From Burkholderia stabilis (GTDB taxonomy: Bacteria; Pseudomonadota; Gammaproteobacteria; Burkholderiales; Burkholderiaceae), in contig NZ_CP016442.1 in the NCBI RefSeq assembly GCF_001742165.1, positions 434,001 through 498,000 of the forward strand: a stretch of 64,000 nt of DNA. Reading direction: 5' to 3'. A model generated the notes under the pieces. The model did no database searches and was not told the DNA's origin. It saw nothing but the letters and a program-made list of their open reading frames with translations. Made by a program: the position numbers and the translations under genes. Every line of letters begins with the position of its first letter. Within the stretch, counting starts at the first letter, position 1. Shown one piece after another: positions 17,801 through 25,474 of this stretch.

Positions 17801-18287
17801 TCACGTGCTCGTAGCCGGCCAGCGTGAGCTGCGCCTTCAGCTTCGCCTCGTCGAGCCGCTCGCCCTGCGCGAATGCGAACGTGTACGCGGCCATGAACGA
17901 GGCCGGCGGCATCCGGTACAGCGCGGTGGTCGCGGGCACGAGCAGGATGTCGCAGCGGCCTTCGCCGAGATCGTGCAGTGTCGCGAGACGCTCGGACACG
18001 AGATCCTGGTGCGGCGAGAACGTGTCGTACGGCAGCGTTTCCCAGTCCGGCAGCAGGCGCACGCGGGCATCGGGCGAGAAGTAGCCGATTTCCTGCGAGA
18101 GCCGCTGCGCGTCGACCGCGTTGGCGCAGATCACCGCGAGGAGCGGCACGTCCTGGCGGTTGTCGGCAAGATAACGGGCGATGGCGAGCGCGTCGGCGGA
18201 ACCATGCGCGCCGTCGAAGGCGAAACGCTGGCCGGTTTTGACGCGGGCAACGGGCGAGGCTGACGGGTTGGAAGCGTTATCTGGCAT
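14817..18287 (-). CDS. mfd: Transcription-repair coupling factor Mfd
   Basis: ATP-dependent DNA translocase that removes stalled RNA polymerase and recruits UvrA. The 1156-residue protein has the full family length. The N-terminal UvrB-like region begins near RFAFDGAHGSADALAIARYL. The RNA-polymerase-interacting domain (KVGDPVVHAQHGIGRYMGL) and the RecG-like translocase follow. The translocase carries Walker A GDVGFGKTEVALRAA, the DEEH box in IIDEEHRFGVRQ and TATPIPRTLGMAL. The C-terminal TRCF domain ends the chain. I chose the ATG at 18285-18287 (MPDNASNPS); an ATG eight codons upstream is also in frame. It is divergent from ispD. Confidence 0.97.
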   Translation of the reverse strand: MPDNASNPSASPVARVKTGQRFAFDGAHGSADALAIARYLADNRQDVPLLAVICANAVDAQRLSQEIGYFSPDARVRLLPDWETLPYDTFSPHQDLVSERLATLHDLGEGRCDILLVPATTALYRMPPASFMAAYTFAFAQGERLDEAKLKAQLTLAGYEHVSQVVRPGEYCVRGSLIDLYPMGSPLPYRIDLFDDQVDSIRAFDPDTQRSLYPVRDVRLLPGREFPFDEAARTAFRSRWRETFEGDPSRAPIYKDIGNGVPSAGIEYYLPLFFDETATLFHYLPQDAHLVFTGDLEASIRRFTADTKQRHAFLSHDRERPILEPQRLFLSDEDFFAFAKPFARVVLPAQPAGGWATALPELTVDRHADDPLASLRTFVESSGKRVLLTVESAGRRETILQLLAEHHLRPASNDHFAGWLTSDERFALGVAPLSSGFSVPGEGYAIVTETELYGALGRRAGRRRQEQASNVDAMVRDLSELKVGDPVVHAQHGIGRYMGLVSMDLGEGETEFLHLEYSGDSKLYVPVAQLHVISRYSGADPDSAPLHALGSGQWERAKRKAAQQIRDTAAELLNLYARRAAREGHAFALDPRDYVKFAESFGFEETPDQAAAIAAVIGDMTSGKPMDRLVCGDVGFGKTEVALRAAFIAVMGGKQVALLSPTTLLAEQHTQTFADRFADWPVRIVELSRFKTAKEVSAAIAQINEGSVDIVIGTHKLLSSDVQFKRLGLVIIDEEHRFGVRQKEALKALRAEVDVLTLTATPIPRTLGMALEGLRDFSVIATAPQKRLAIKTFVRREEESVIREAMLRELKRGGQVYFLHNQVETIENRKAMLEALVPEARIMIAHGQMHERELERVMRDFVGQRANVLLCTTIIETGIDVPSANTIIMHRSDKFGLAQLHQLRGRVGRSHHQAYAYLLVHDPQALTKQAQRRLEAIQQMEELGSGFYLAMHDLEIRGTGEVLGDKQSGEIHEIGFQLYTDMLNDAVKALKNGKEPDLTAPLAATTEINLHAPAILPADYCADVQERLSLYKRLANCEHGDAIDGIQEELIDRFGKLPPQAHALVETHRLRIAAKPLGIVKIDASEVAIGLQFEPNPPIDPMRIIEMVQKHRHIKLAGQDKLRIETRSPDLAIRVSTIKETLRALSPKQGAAAPAR

Positions 18288-18344
18288 AGGGACGGCAGGG
18301 GTGGCGTGCACGGGCGCATCGCGGTGCGCCGGTCGAGACGAAAG

Positions 18345-18358
18345 ACCTATTATAAAAT
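18345..18358. promoter_or_regulatory. Divergent -10-like boxes, mfd / ispD
   Basis: The AT-rich patch ACCTATTATAAAAT contains TATAAT on the minus strand (18349-18354) and TATAAA on the plus strand (18351-18356), in the 107-base gap between the divergent mfd and ispD starts. I found no convincing -35 elements for either direction. Confidence 0.4.
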
Positions 18359-18394
18359 CCGCTTCTCGATTTCATCTTACCGGCGTTTCCTTTC

Positions 18395-19105
18395 GTGACT
18401 CCCCGACTTTTCGCCCTGATTCCCTGTGCCGGCACGGGCAGCCGCTCCGGCTCGGCCGTGCCGAAGCAATACCGTACGCTCGCCGGGCGCGCGCTCCTGC
18501 ATTACACGCTCGCCGCGTTCGACGCGTGCAGCGAATTCGCGCAGACGCTCGTCGTGCTCGCGCCCGACGATACCCATTTCGACGCGCGCCGCTTCGCCGG
18601 CCTGCGCTTCGCGGTGCGCCGCTGCGGCGGCGGCTCGCGGCAGGCGTCGGTGCTGAACGGGCTGCTCGAGCTGGCCGAATTCGGCGCGACCGACCAAGAC
18701 TGGGTGCTGGTGCACGACGCCGCGCGCCCGGGCATCACGCCGGAGCTGATCCGCACGCTCGTCGCGACGCTGAAGGACGACCCGGTCGGCGGCATCGTCG
18801 CGCTGCCGGTGGCCGATACCCTCAAGCGCGTGCCGGCCGGCGGCGACGCGATCGCGCGTACCGAATCGCGCGACGCGCTGTGGCAGGCGCAGACGCCGCA
18901 GATGTTCCGCATCGGCATGCTGCGCGAGGCGATCCTGCGCGCGCAGCGCGAAGGGCACGACCTGACCGACGAAGCGAGCGCGATCGAATGGGCCGGCCAT
19001 ACGCCGCGCGTCGTGCAGGGCAGCCTGCGCAACTTCAAGGTCACGTACCCGGAAGATTTCGCGCTCGCGGAAGCGATCCTCGCGCGTCCCGCGAACGCTT
19101 CCTGA
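18395..19105 (+). CDS. ispD: 2-C-methyl-D-erythritol 4-phosphate cytidylyltransferase
   Basis: Third step of the MEP isoprenoid pathway, CTP plus MEP to CDP-ME. The 236-residue protein opens [21 protein letters not shown], the family nucleotide-binding loop with its Lys. [14 protein letters not shown] (Asp at the metal/CTP site), DTLKRV and QTPQMF follow, and the C-terminal part contains DEASAIE. Translation most likely starts at the GTG at 18395, directly before TPRLFALIP; no ATG gives a full domain. It is followed after 28 bases by ispF, the enzyme two steps later. Confidence 0.96.
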   Translation: MTPRLFALIPCAGTGSRSGSAVPKQYRTLAGRALLHYTLAAFDACSEFAQTLVVLAPDDTHFDARRFAGLRFAVRRCGGGSRQASVLNGLLELAEFGATDQDWVLVHDAARPGITPELIRTLVATLKDDPVGGIVALPVADTLKRVPAGGDAIARTESRDALWQAQTPQMFRIGMLREAILRAQREGHDLTDEASAIEWAGHTPRVVQGSLRNFKVTYPEDFALAEAILARPANAS

Positions 19106-19133
19106 CTTTTACCCCATCTCAATCGGAACACGC

Positions 19134-19619
19134 ATGGATTTCAGAATCGGACAAGGCTACGACGTGCACCAGCTCGTCCCGGGGCGCCCCCTCATCATCG
19201 GCGGCGTGACGATTCCGTACGAGCGCGGCCTGCTCGGCCACTCGGACGCGGACGTGCTGCTGCACGCGATCACCGACGCGCTGTTCGGCGCGGCGGCGCT
19301 CGGCGACATCGGCCGCCATTTCTCCGATACGGACGCGGCGTTCAAGGGTGCGGACAGCCGCGTGCTGCTGCGCGAGTGCGTCGCACGCGTGAAGGCAGCC
19401 GGCTTCACGATCCAGAACGTCGACAGCACCGTGATCGCGCAGGCGCCGAAGCTCGCGCCGCATATCGACGGAATGCGCGCGAACATCGCGGCCGATCTCG
19501 GGCTGCCGCTCGATCGCGTGAACGTGAAGGCGAAGACCAACGAGAAGCTCGGTTATCTCGGCCGCGGCGAGGGCATCGAGGCGCAGGCCGCCGCGCTGCT
19601 GGTCAGGCAGGGCGGCTGA
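19134..19619 (+). CDS. ispF: 2-C-methyl-D-erythritol 2,4-cyclodiphosphate synthase
   Basis: Cyclises CDP-ME 2-phosphate to MEcPP with loss of CMP. The 161-residue protein matches the family length. It has the metal motif GYDVHQL (Asp and His), [18 protein letters not shown], the [18 protein letters not shown] substrate loop, and the C-terminal [21 protein letters not shown]. It forms a two-gene unit with ispD and ends at a strong terminator. Confidence 0.98.
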   Translation: MDFRIGQGYDVHQLVPGRPLIIGGVTIPYERGLLGHSDADVLLHAITDALFGAAALGDIGRHFSDTDAAFKGADSRVLLRECVARVKAAGFTIQNVDSTVIAQAPKLAPHIDGMRANIAADLGLPLDRVNVKAKTNEKLGYLGRGEGIEAQAAALLVRQGG

Positions 19620-19677
19620 CGTGCCGCCCATGCGGCGCACGGTTCGTCGGGCGCCGCCGCGATGAAAGAAACAATGA

Positions 19678-19705
19678 AAAATGCCACGCATTCGCGTGGC
19701 ATTTT
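19678..19705. terminator. Bidirectional terminator between ispF and ahpD
   Basis: AAAATGCCACGC and GCGTGGCATTTT form a 12-bp stem around ATTC. The A-run and T-run on either side allow it to end transcripts from both convergent units, ispD-ispF and ahpC-ahpD. Confidence 0.9.
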
Positions 19706-19754
19706 CGTTTGCAGCGGCCGGCCCGGCTTGCCGCCGGGCACATGATCCAACCGC

Positions 19755-20282
19755 TTATTCGCCTTCGGCGGCGATCACCTGCGCGGCGGCATTGATCACC
19801 GACGCGATGCGGCCGACGTCGCGCAGTTGCGTGACGGTCATCCCTTGCTCGTTCTTCAGCAGCGCATAGTGCGACTTCACGCAGAAGTGGCACTTGCCGA
19901 CGATCGACGCGGCGAGCGCGTACATCTCGAACTTGCGCTTGTCGACGCCGCCGTGCGTGGCATACGCACCCATGCGCAGCTCGGCGCGCTGGGTCTTCAG
20001 GTCGGCGTCGTCGGCCATCTCGACATACGGATACCAGGTGTTGTTCATCCCCATCAGCGCGGCCGCCGTCAGCACGGCGTTCGTCTCTTCGGGCGACAGC
20101 ACGCCGGCTTCGCGGATCGTCTTCACGAGCACGGTGCTCTTCGCCGCGATGGCCGCCGCCAGCGCGACGCCGACCGCGTCGGTGCCTTCGAGCGACGAGC
20201 GCGAGATCGTGCCGTCGAGGTTCAGGCGAATGTCCTTCGCGTAGTCGGGGATACGTGCCTTAATCGAGTCGATGAATTCCAT
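19755..20282 (-). CDS. ahpD: Alkylhydroperoxidase AhpD
   Basis: Thiol-disulfide protein that reduces the peroxiredoxin AhpC and has weak peroxidase activity itself. The 175-residue protein contains the active-site motif CHFCVKSH (Cys131, Cys134, His138) and the acidic and tyrosine residues of EMYALAASIVGK before it, in the usual AhpD order. It lies 76 bases downstream of ahpC on the same strand, with a terminator-like hairpin in the gap, so part of the ahpC transcription may stop before it. The ATG is at 20280-20282, after GGAG in the leader. Confidence 0.96.
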   Translation of the reverse strand: MEFIDSIKARIPDYAKDIRLNLDGTISRSSLEGTDAVGVALAAAIAAKSTVLVKTIREAGVLSPEETNAVLTAAALMGMNNTWYPYVEMADDADLKTQRAELRMGAYATHGGVDKRKFEMYALAASIVGKCHFCVKSHYALLKNEQGMTVTQLRDVGRIASVINAAAQVIAAEGE

Positions 20283-20304
20283 TGATATCTCCTATGGGTT
20301 GGCC

Positions 20305-20343
20305 GTTAAAAAAGCCCGCAGGCAGGACGTGCGCCGCGGGCTT
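20305..20343 (-). terminator. Terminator-like hairpin between ahpC and ahpD
   Basis: On the minus strand, AAGCCCGC and GCGGGCTT pair around a 16-base loop and are followed by a run of six T. It lies 16 bases after the ahpC stop and just upstream of the ahpD ribosome site, so it probably lowers ahpD expression relative to ahpC. Confidence 0.8.
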
Positions 20344-20358
20344 CGTGCATCGATGCGC

Positions 20359-20907
20359 TTACAGCGTTGCGCCGCCGACTGCACGGTTGCACGGGCACAG
20401 TTCGTCCGTTTGCAGGCCGTCCAGAATGCGCAGGACTTCTTCCGGGCTACGGCCGACGTTCAGGTTGTTCACCGAAACGTGCTGGATCGTGTTGTCCGGA
20501 TCGACGATGAACGTTGCACGCAGGGCCACGCCGGCTTCCTTGTCGCGCACGCCGAGCTGGTCGATCAGCTCGCCCTTGACGTCGCCGAACGAGTAGTGGT
20601 TCAGCTTGTCGAGGTCCTTGTGCTCACGGCGCCATGCGAGCTTGACGAATTCGTTGTCCGAGCTGCCGCCCAGCAGGATGGCATCGCGCTCTTCGAACTG
20701 CTTCGTGAGCTTCGCGAATTCGACGATTTCCGTCGGGCACACGAACGTGAAATCCTTCGGATAGAAGTAGATGATCTTCCACTTGCCCGGGAACGACGCT
20801 TCGGTGACGGTCTCGAACGCCGACTGGCCGTTTTCCTCGTGATTATTGAAGCCCGGCTTCGCGGCTACGACGGTGAAAGCTTCGAGTTTATCGCCCACGG
20901 TTTTCAT
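20359..20907 (-). CDS. ahpC: Alkyl hydroperoxide reductase peroxiredoxin AhpC
   Basis: Two-Cys peroxiredoxin that reduces hydrogen peroxide and organic hydroperoxides. The 182-residue protein has the peroxidatic cysteine in DFTFVCPTE (Cys57), the conserved Arg in VALRATF, and a C-terminal CPCNR (Cys171, Cys173) containing the resolving cysteine. The C-terminal double cysteine is typical of the AhpD-linked type rather than the AhpF-linked one, and ahpD follows. The ATG at 20905-20907 has AGGAGTATCC upstream. The promoter at 20990-21018 and an OxyR-like site upstream indicate induction by peroxide. Confidence 0.96.
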   Translation of the reverse strand: MKTVGDKLEAFTVVAAKPGFNNHEENGQSAFETVTEASFPGKWKIIYFYPKDFTFVCPTEIVEFAKLTKQFEERDAILLGGSSDNEFVKLAWRREHKDLDKLNHYSFGDVKGELIDQLGVRDKEAGVALRATFIVDPDNTIQHVSVNNLNVGRSPEEVLRILDGLQTDELCPCNRAVGGATL

Positions 20908-20989
20908 GCGGATACTCCTGTATGAGTTGGGAAGAAGACTGAGTCAAGCTACCTCGGTGCTGCAACGATGATGTGACAGCATGGGCACG

Positions 20990-21018
20990 ACTATAACACT
21001 ATTAATAAAACACTTCAA
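20990..21018 (-). promoter_or_regulatory. Sigma-70-type promoter of ahpC
   Basis: On the minus strand TTGAAG (complement of 21013-21018) and TATAGT (complement of 20990-20995) are separated by exactly 17 bases. The -10 box lies 83 bases before the ahpC ATG. Among the gaps in this window it is the clearest promoter match. Confidence 0.75.
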
Positions 21019-21055
21019 TAGATTTTAGCTAACGATCTTCATAGTTTTTTTCAAC
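21018..21055 (-). promoter_or_regulatory. Candidate OxyR operator overlapping the ahpC -35
   Basis: The minus strand reads TTAG-CTAAAAT-CTAT (complement of 21018-21032), matching the OxyR half-site pattern ATAG-nTnnnAn-CTAT except the first base. A second, weaker copy GTTG-A7-CTAT lies at 21041-21055, 8 bases away instead of the canonical 7. The proximal half touches the -35 hexamer, the position from which OxyR activates. OxyR control of ahpC is well established in proteobacteria; binding here is inferred. Confidence 0.55.
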
Positions 21056-21096
21056 TGGATCGATAGTGTGAAGGGGGAAGGGCGTGCGCGAGCGCG

Positions 21097-22458
21097 TCAC
21101 GCCGTCGCACGCGTCTTGCCGGCGCCGGGGAATTCGAGCGTGACTTCGAGGCCCGCTTCCGGGTTGCGGTTGCGCAGGCGCAGCGCGCCGCGATAGCGGC
21201 CGACGAGGCGCAGCACGATCGCCATCCCGAGGCCCGTGCCGTCCGCCTTGGTGCGCGCGGTGTCGACACGGTAGAACGGCCGCATCACGAGCGGCAGTTG
21301 ATCCTCGGGGATGCCGGGGCCTTCGTCGCTCACCGACAGCTCGACGCGCGCGTGCGACACGCGCGTCTCGAGCGTGATGCGCGAGATGCCGTCCTGCTTG
21401 CTCTGGCCGTATTTGCGCGCGTTCTCGACGAGGTTGCCGATCACGCGGCGCATGTCGGTCTCGTCGGCTTCGATGATCGCGTTCTGCGCCAGCCGTGTGC
21501 GGATCTCGACGCCGTCCTCGCCCGACGCGCGCGCGGCGACTTCCTGCGCGATCGACGACAGGTCGACGGGCTCGGGCTTGCGTTGCGTGGGGCGCGCGTA
21601 GTCGATGAAGGCCGCGATGATGCGATCCATCTGCTCGATATCGTCGACCATCGCGTCCTTGGTCGCCTGGTCGGACGGGCTCATCTCGGTTTCGAGCCGC
21701 AGCCGCGCGAGCGGCGTGCGCAGGTCGTGCGAGATGCCCGCGAGCATCAGCGCGCGATCGGCCTCGAGCTGTTCGAGGTCGCGCACCATCTGGTTGAAGC
21801 TGCGGTTGGTCTCGGCAGCGACGCCCATCCCCCGCTCGGGTAGCGGCTCGGGCGTCTGGCCCGAACCGATCTGGCGCGCGGCGAGTGACAGCCGTGAGAA
21901 CGGCCGGTTCACGAGGCTCGTGATGAACGCGGAGCCGAACAGCGACAGCGCGAGCGCGAACAGGCCCCAGCCGGCCCATTGCAGGCCCGTGACGTTGTCG
22001 AGCTGGTCGCGATCGAGTGCGACCCAGTAATCGTCGTCGTCGATCTTGAAGCTGATCCATACGCCCGGAATGTCGTTGACCGACTGCGCGATCACGGTAT
22101 CGTCGCCGAGGCGGCTGCGGATGTCGTGCTCGATCAGGCGGTTCAGCGATTCGTCGGGCTGCAGCTTGAATTTGTCGGTTTTTTCGCGCGGGTAAACGCG
22201 CACGCCCTCGTTGCTCTCCAGATCCTGCAGCAGCGCGCGCCGCAGATCGGGATCGGAATAGAGCAGGGCGGTGCGCGTGAGCTTCACGATCGCGACGAGC
22301 TGCAGCGCGACGCGCTGCGCGCGCGGCTCGCGCTCGATTACGCGAAAGCTCTGGAACCACGCGGCGAGACTGACCGAGATCAGCAGCGCGATCAGCAGGA
22401 AGGTGCGCCAGAACAGCCCGCCGAACGCGAGCTGCAGGAGGCGCCGGTCGATACGCAT
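21097..22458 (-). CDS. risS: EnvZ/RisS-type osmosensor histidine kinase
   Basis: Membrane sensor kinase, 453 residues. TM1 is at about 17-36, a periplasmic domain at about 40-155, TM2 at about 160-180. HAMP (RPFSRLSLAARQIGSG) and the phosphorylated His in GISHDLRTPLAR (His244) follow. The N box is NLVENARKYG, the G1 box SDEGPGIPEDQ and the G2 box GTGLGMAIVLRLV. It lies 40 bases downstream of the response regulator risA on the same strand and should form one operon with it. The name follows Burkholderia and Bordetella usage for the EnvZ-like kinase of this pair. Confidence 0.93.
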   Translation of the reverse strand: MRIDRRLLQLAFGGLFWRTFLLIALLISVSLAAWFQSFRVIEREPRAQRVALQLVAIVKLTRTALLYSDPDLRRALLQDLESNEGVRVYPREKTDKFKLQPDESLNRLIEHDIRSRLGDDTVIAQSVNDIPGVWISFKIDDDDYWVALDRDQLDNVTGLQWAGWGLFALALSLFGSAFITSLVNRPFSRLSLAARQIGSGQTPEPLPERGMGVAAETNRSFNQMVRDLEQLEADRALMLAGISHDLRTPLARLRLETEMSPSDQATKDAMVDDIEQMDRIIAAFIDYARPTQRKPEPVDLSSIAQEVAARASGEDGVEIRTRLAQNAIIEADETDMRRVIGNLVENARKYGQSKQDGISRITLETRVSHARVELSVSDEGPGIPEDQLPLVMRPFYRVDTARTKADGTGLGMAIVLRLVGRYRGALRLRNRNPEAGLEVTLEFPGAGKTRATA

Positions 22459-22498
22459 GGGACGGGCCGTGGGCGGGCGAAACCGGAGAAGAAAAAGA

Positions 22499-23224
22499 TC
22501 AGGCGGCGCCGTCCGGGATGAACACGTAGCCGAGGCCCCAGACGGTCTGGATGAAACGCGGGCTGCCCGGATCCGGTTCGATCAGCTTGCGCAGGCGCGA
22601 GATCTGTACGTCGAGGCTGCGGTCGAACACTTCGTATTCACGGCCGCGTGCGAGCTCCATCAGCTTCTCGCGCGACAGCGGCTGGCGCGGATGGCGTGCG
22701 AACACCTTCAGCACCGAGAATTCGCCGGTCGTCAGCGGGATTTCCTGGCCGGACTTCGTCAGCGTGCGGGTGGCGAGGTTCAGCGAGAACTCGCCGAACT
22801 CGAACACCTCGGTGGTTTCCGACGGCGCGCCCGGCAGTTCGGCCGGCGCCTGGCGGCGCAGCACCGCGTGAATGCGCGCGACGAGCTCGCGCGGGTTGAA
22901 CGGCTTCGGCAGGTAATCGTCGGCGCCCATCTCGAGGCCGACGATGCGATCGACGTCCTCGCCCTTCGCGGTGAGCATGATGATCGGCGTGCGGTCGTTG
23001 CTGCCGCGCAGGCGGCGGCAGATCGACAGGCCGTCTTCGCCCGGCAGCATCAGGTCGAGCACGAGCAGGTCGAAACGCTCGCGTACCCAGAGCTTGTTCA
23101 TCGCGGTCGCGTTCTCCGCGACGTATACGTTGAAACCCTGCTCGCCGAGATAGCGGCGCAGCAGATCGCGCAAGCGCGGGTCGTCGTCGACGACGAGAAT
23201 CTTGGAGGGGTTTTTCGTTTCCAT
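22499..23224 (-). CDS. risA: OmpR/RisA-type response regulator
   Basis: Two-component response regulator of 241 residues. The receiver domain has the acidic pair VVDDD (13-15), the phosphoacceptor Asp57 in LLVLDLMLPGEDG, the switch Thr/Ser region IIMLTAKG and the conserved Lys in LPKPFNPRELVARI. A winged-helix OmpR DNA-binding domain follows, containing REYEVFDRSLDVQISRLR and ending TVWGLGYVF. I chose the ATG at 23222-23224 (METKNPSKILVVDDD) by similarity to known RisA/OmpR starts; an ATG three codons upstream is also in frame, and neither has a clear ribosome site. Cotranscribed with risS. Confidence 0.93.
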   Translation of the reverse strand: METKNPSKILVVDDDPRLRDLLRRYLGEQGFNVYVAENATAMNKLWVRERFDLLVLDLMLPGEDGLSICRRLRGSNDRTPIIMLTAKGEDVDRIVGLEMGADDYLPKPFNPRELVARIHAVLRRQAPAELPGAPSETTEVFEFGEFSLNLATRTLTKSGQEIPLTTGEFSVLKVFARHPRQPLSREKLMELARGREYEVFDRSLDVQISRLRKLIEPDPGSPRFIQTVWGLGYVFIPDGAA

Positions 23225-23491
23225 GAACGGCATCTTATCGCGAATGGGAATTGACGCACGGTCGCGTATTTTCACGCGTTACAGTCGGTTACAAAATTTA
23301 CCCGTAGTGTCGTGCGGAGTAAAGGCAGGCTATAGAGATTCCTTTACTCGAAACCGAAATTCGGTAGATACTCCCCTGCACTCCATCTTTCATCTTTGCA
23401 CACCCGAATTCCGCAGGGTTTTTCAAGTACCAGAGGTAGCCGGTTGCCGCGTGACGAAGGGAACAAATCGACCAAAGAAGCGAGGACGGTC

Positions 23492-23770
23492 ATGCGATCT
23501 GCCCGGATTGCACTGATGCTGACGATCGCGCTTGCCGGTCCATATGCGTCGAACTTCGCGTATGCGCAGCGCCCCGAGCAGGGCGCACCGTCGCGCAAGC
23601 TGCCGCGCGGCAAAGCGCCGCAGTCCGATCGTGCCGCCGAGACGCCGATCCGTTCCGCCGTGCCTCCCGATCTCGAACAGCACCGCCGCGACGGGCACAT
23701 GACGCCCGAAGAACGCCACCTTCTGCGCCAGCACATCGAAGACGCCGTTCGCGAGCTGTACAAGCGCTGA
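23492..23770 (+). CDS. Small exported protein, 92 residues
   Basis: No family assigned. The start MRSARIALMLTIALAGPYAS is a signal peptide likely cut after about residue 25 (ANFAYAQ region). The mature part is short, rich in Arg, Pro and Lys, and ends in a charged helix with MTPEERHLLRQHIEDAVREL. Such PEER-type C-termini recur in small Burkholderia periplasmic proteins of unknown role. The ATG at 23492 follows GAGGACGGT. It is divergent from risA (267-base gap) and could be a target of RisA, which is only a positional guess. Confidence 0.8.
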   Translation: MRSARIALMLTIALAGPYASNFAYAQRPEQGAPSRKLPRGKAPQSDRAAETPIRSAVPPDLEQHRRDGHMTPEERHLLRQHIEDAVRELYKR

Positions 23771-23904
23771 CACGCGCCGTCTTTCGCATTGCGCGAAAAT
23801 CACCACGCAGAAAAAATTCGTAGCACTTTTTCGGTCAACTTGCGCCCGCCGCATGCCGTTGTATCGGCATCCGCACCGCCGGTGCGTTCCGGGAGTCCGT
23901 CACG

Positions 23905-25407
23905 ATGAAAGCGAACGCTGCCGTACCGGCGCCGTCGCCCGCCATGCAGTCGCCGCTCGACGCCGACGATGCACTGTTTTTCCTGAGCCGCACGGGTTTT
24001 TCTCCCGCTCCCGCGGATGTCGCGCGGGTCGTCGGCATGACGCGTGCGCAGGTCGTTGCCGACACGCTCGGCAGCGTGCGCCGCGAACCCGTCACGCAAT
24101 GGCCCGACTGGATCGGCGAGCTGCCGCCGACGCGCGCGCAGCGTCAGGCGCTGACGCCCGACATGCGGCGCGACGAGCAGAACGAGCGCAATCGCCGCTA
24201 CGATGCGCTGCGCGCAGCCTGGATCAACGAGATGGTCGTGACGCCGTCGCCGCTGACCGAGCGCATGACGCTGTTCTGGCACGGGCACTTCACGTCGGGG
24301 CAGGACAAGGTGCCTTATCCGCAGACGATGGCCGCGCAGAACGCGCTCTTTCGCCGCGAGGCGCTCGGCAATTTCGGCACGCTGCTGCATGCGGTCGCGA
24401 AGGATCCGGCGATGCTGCAGTATCTCGACGGCGCGAGCAATCGCAAGGGGCGGCCGAACGAGAATTTCGCGCGCGAGGTGATGGAGCTGTTCACGCTCGG
24501 CGAAGGGCATTACACGCAGTACGACGTGACGGAAGCCGCCCGCGCAATGACCGGCTGGACGATCGATCCCGATACGCTGCGCTTCCAGGTGCGGCCGGAA
24601 TGGCACGATGCGGGCGACAAGACGATCCTCGGCGAAACCGGGCCGTTCGACGGCGACGGTTTTCTCGACATCCTGCTGAAGCGGCCGGGTACCGCGCGCT
24701 TCATCGTCGGCAAGCTGTGGCGTGAGTTCGTGTCCGATACGCCCGACGCGGGCGTGCTCGATGCCGTCGCCGAACGGTTCCGCGCGAGCGGCTACGACGT
24801 TCGCGCGGCGCTCGCCGCGCTGTGGTCGACCGATGCGTTCTGGGATCCGCGCAACCGCGGCGTGCTCGTCAAGTCGCCGGCGGAATTCGTCGTCGGGTCG
24901 GTGCGGCTGTTCGACGTCGCGTACGGCGATCCGCAGATGCTCGCGAACACCGTGCGCACGCTCGGGCAGAACCTGTTCTACCCGCCGAACGTGAAGGGCT
25001 GGCCGGGCGGCGCGCTGTGGATCAACAGCACGACGCTGCTCGCGCGCAAGCAGTTCGTCGAGCAGCTGTTCCGCGCGACGGAGACGGCCGGCATGCGGCC
25101 GGCGGCGCATGCGATGGCGGGGCCGCCGAATGTCCGGGCGCACGCGATACCGGTGGCCGATACGGCATCCGCCGCGGGTATGCGCGGCGCGCCGGCCAAG
25201 CCCGCCCGCGGCGGCCTGCGTTTCGACCTCGAACGCTGGCTTGCGCAATATCGCGCGCGCCCGCAGGCGATCGCGGGATTGTCGACCGAGCTTCAGCTGC
25301 AGCATGCGGTGCTGCCGGTGTCGCCGGTCGCGGCGATCGACACGGATTCGACCGGCAGCGCGTATCTCGAGGCGTTGCTGATGGATCCCGCCTATCAACT
25401 GAAATGA
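23905..25407 (+). CDS. DUF1800 family protein
   Basis: A 500-residue protein with the DUF1800 pattern: LFFLSRTGFSPAPADVARV near the start, RMTLFWHGHFTSGQDKV (about 120-136), RRPNENFAREVMELFTLGEGHYTQ and AARAMTGWTID, then a C-terminal LYPPNVKGWPGG motif. The biochemical role of DUF1800 is not established. It has no visible signal peptide, unlike its partner DUF1501, which begins 68 bases downstream. DUF1800 and DUF1501 genes are commonly paired in bacteria, often in exported or cell-surface contexts. The ATG at 23905 gives the expected start; the ribosome site is weak. Confidence 0.9.
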   Translation: MKANAAVPAPSPAMQSPLDADDALFFLSRTGFSPAPADVARVVGMTRAQVVADTLGSVRREPVTQWPDWIGELPPTRAQRQALTPDMRRDEQNERNRRYDALRAAWINEMVVTPSPLTERMTLFWHGHFTSGQDKVPYPQTMAAQNALFRREALGNFGTLLHAVAKDPAMLQYLDGASNRKGRPNENFAREVMELFTLGEGHYTQYDVTEAARAMTGWTIDPDTLRFQVRPEWHDAGDKTILGETGPFDGDGFLDILLKRPGTARFIVGKLWREFVSDTPDAGVLDAVAERFRASGYDVRAALAALWSTDAFWDPRNRGVLVKSPAEFVVGSVRLFDVAYGDPQMLANTVRTLGQNLFYPPNVKGWPGGALWINSTTLLARKQFVEQLFRATETAGMRPAAHAMAGPPNVRAHAIPVADTASAAGMRGAPAKPARGGLRFDLERWLAQYRARPQAIAGLSTELQLQHAVLPVSPVAAIDTDSTGSAYLEALLMDPAYQLK

Positions 25408-25474
25408 TGCAAACAACGACGAATCGGTGCGCCGGTGAAGCAAAGGTGCCGGGCGGCCAATCAAAGGATGCGCG

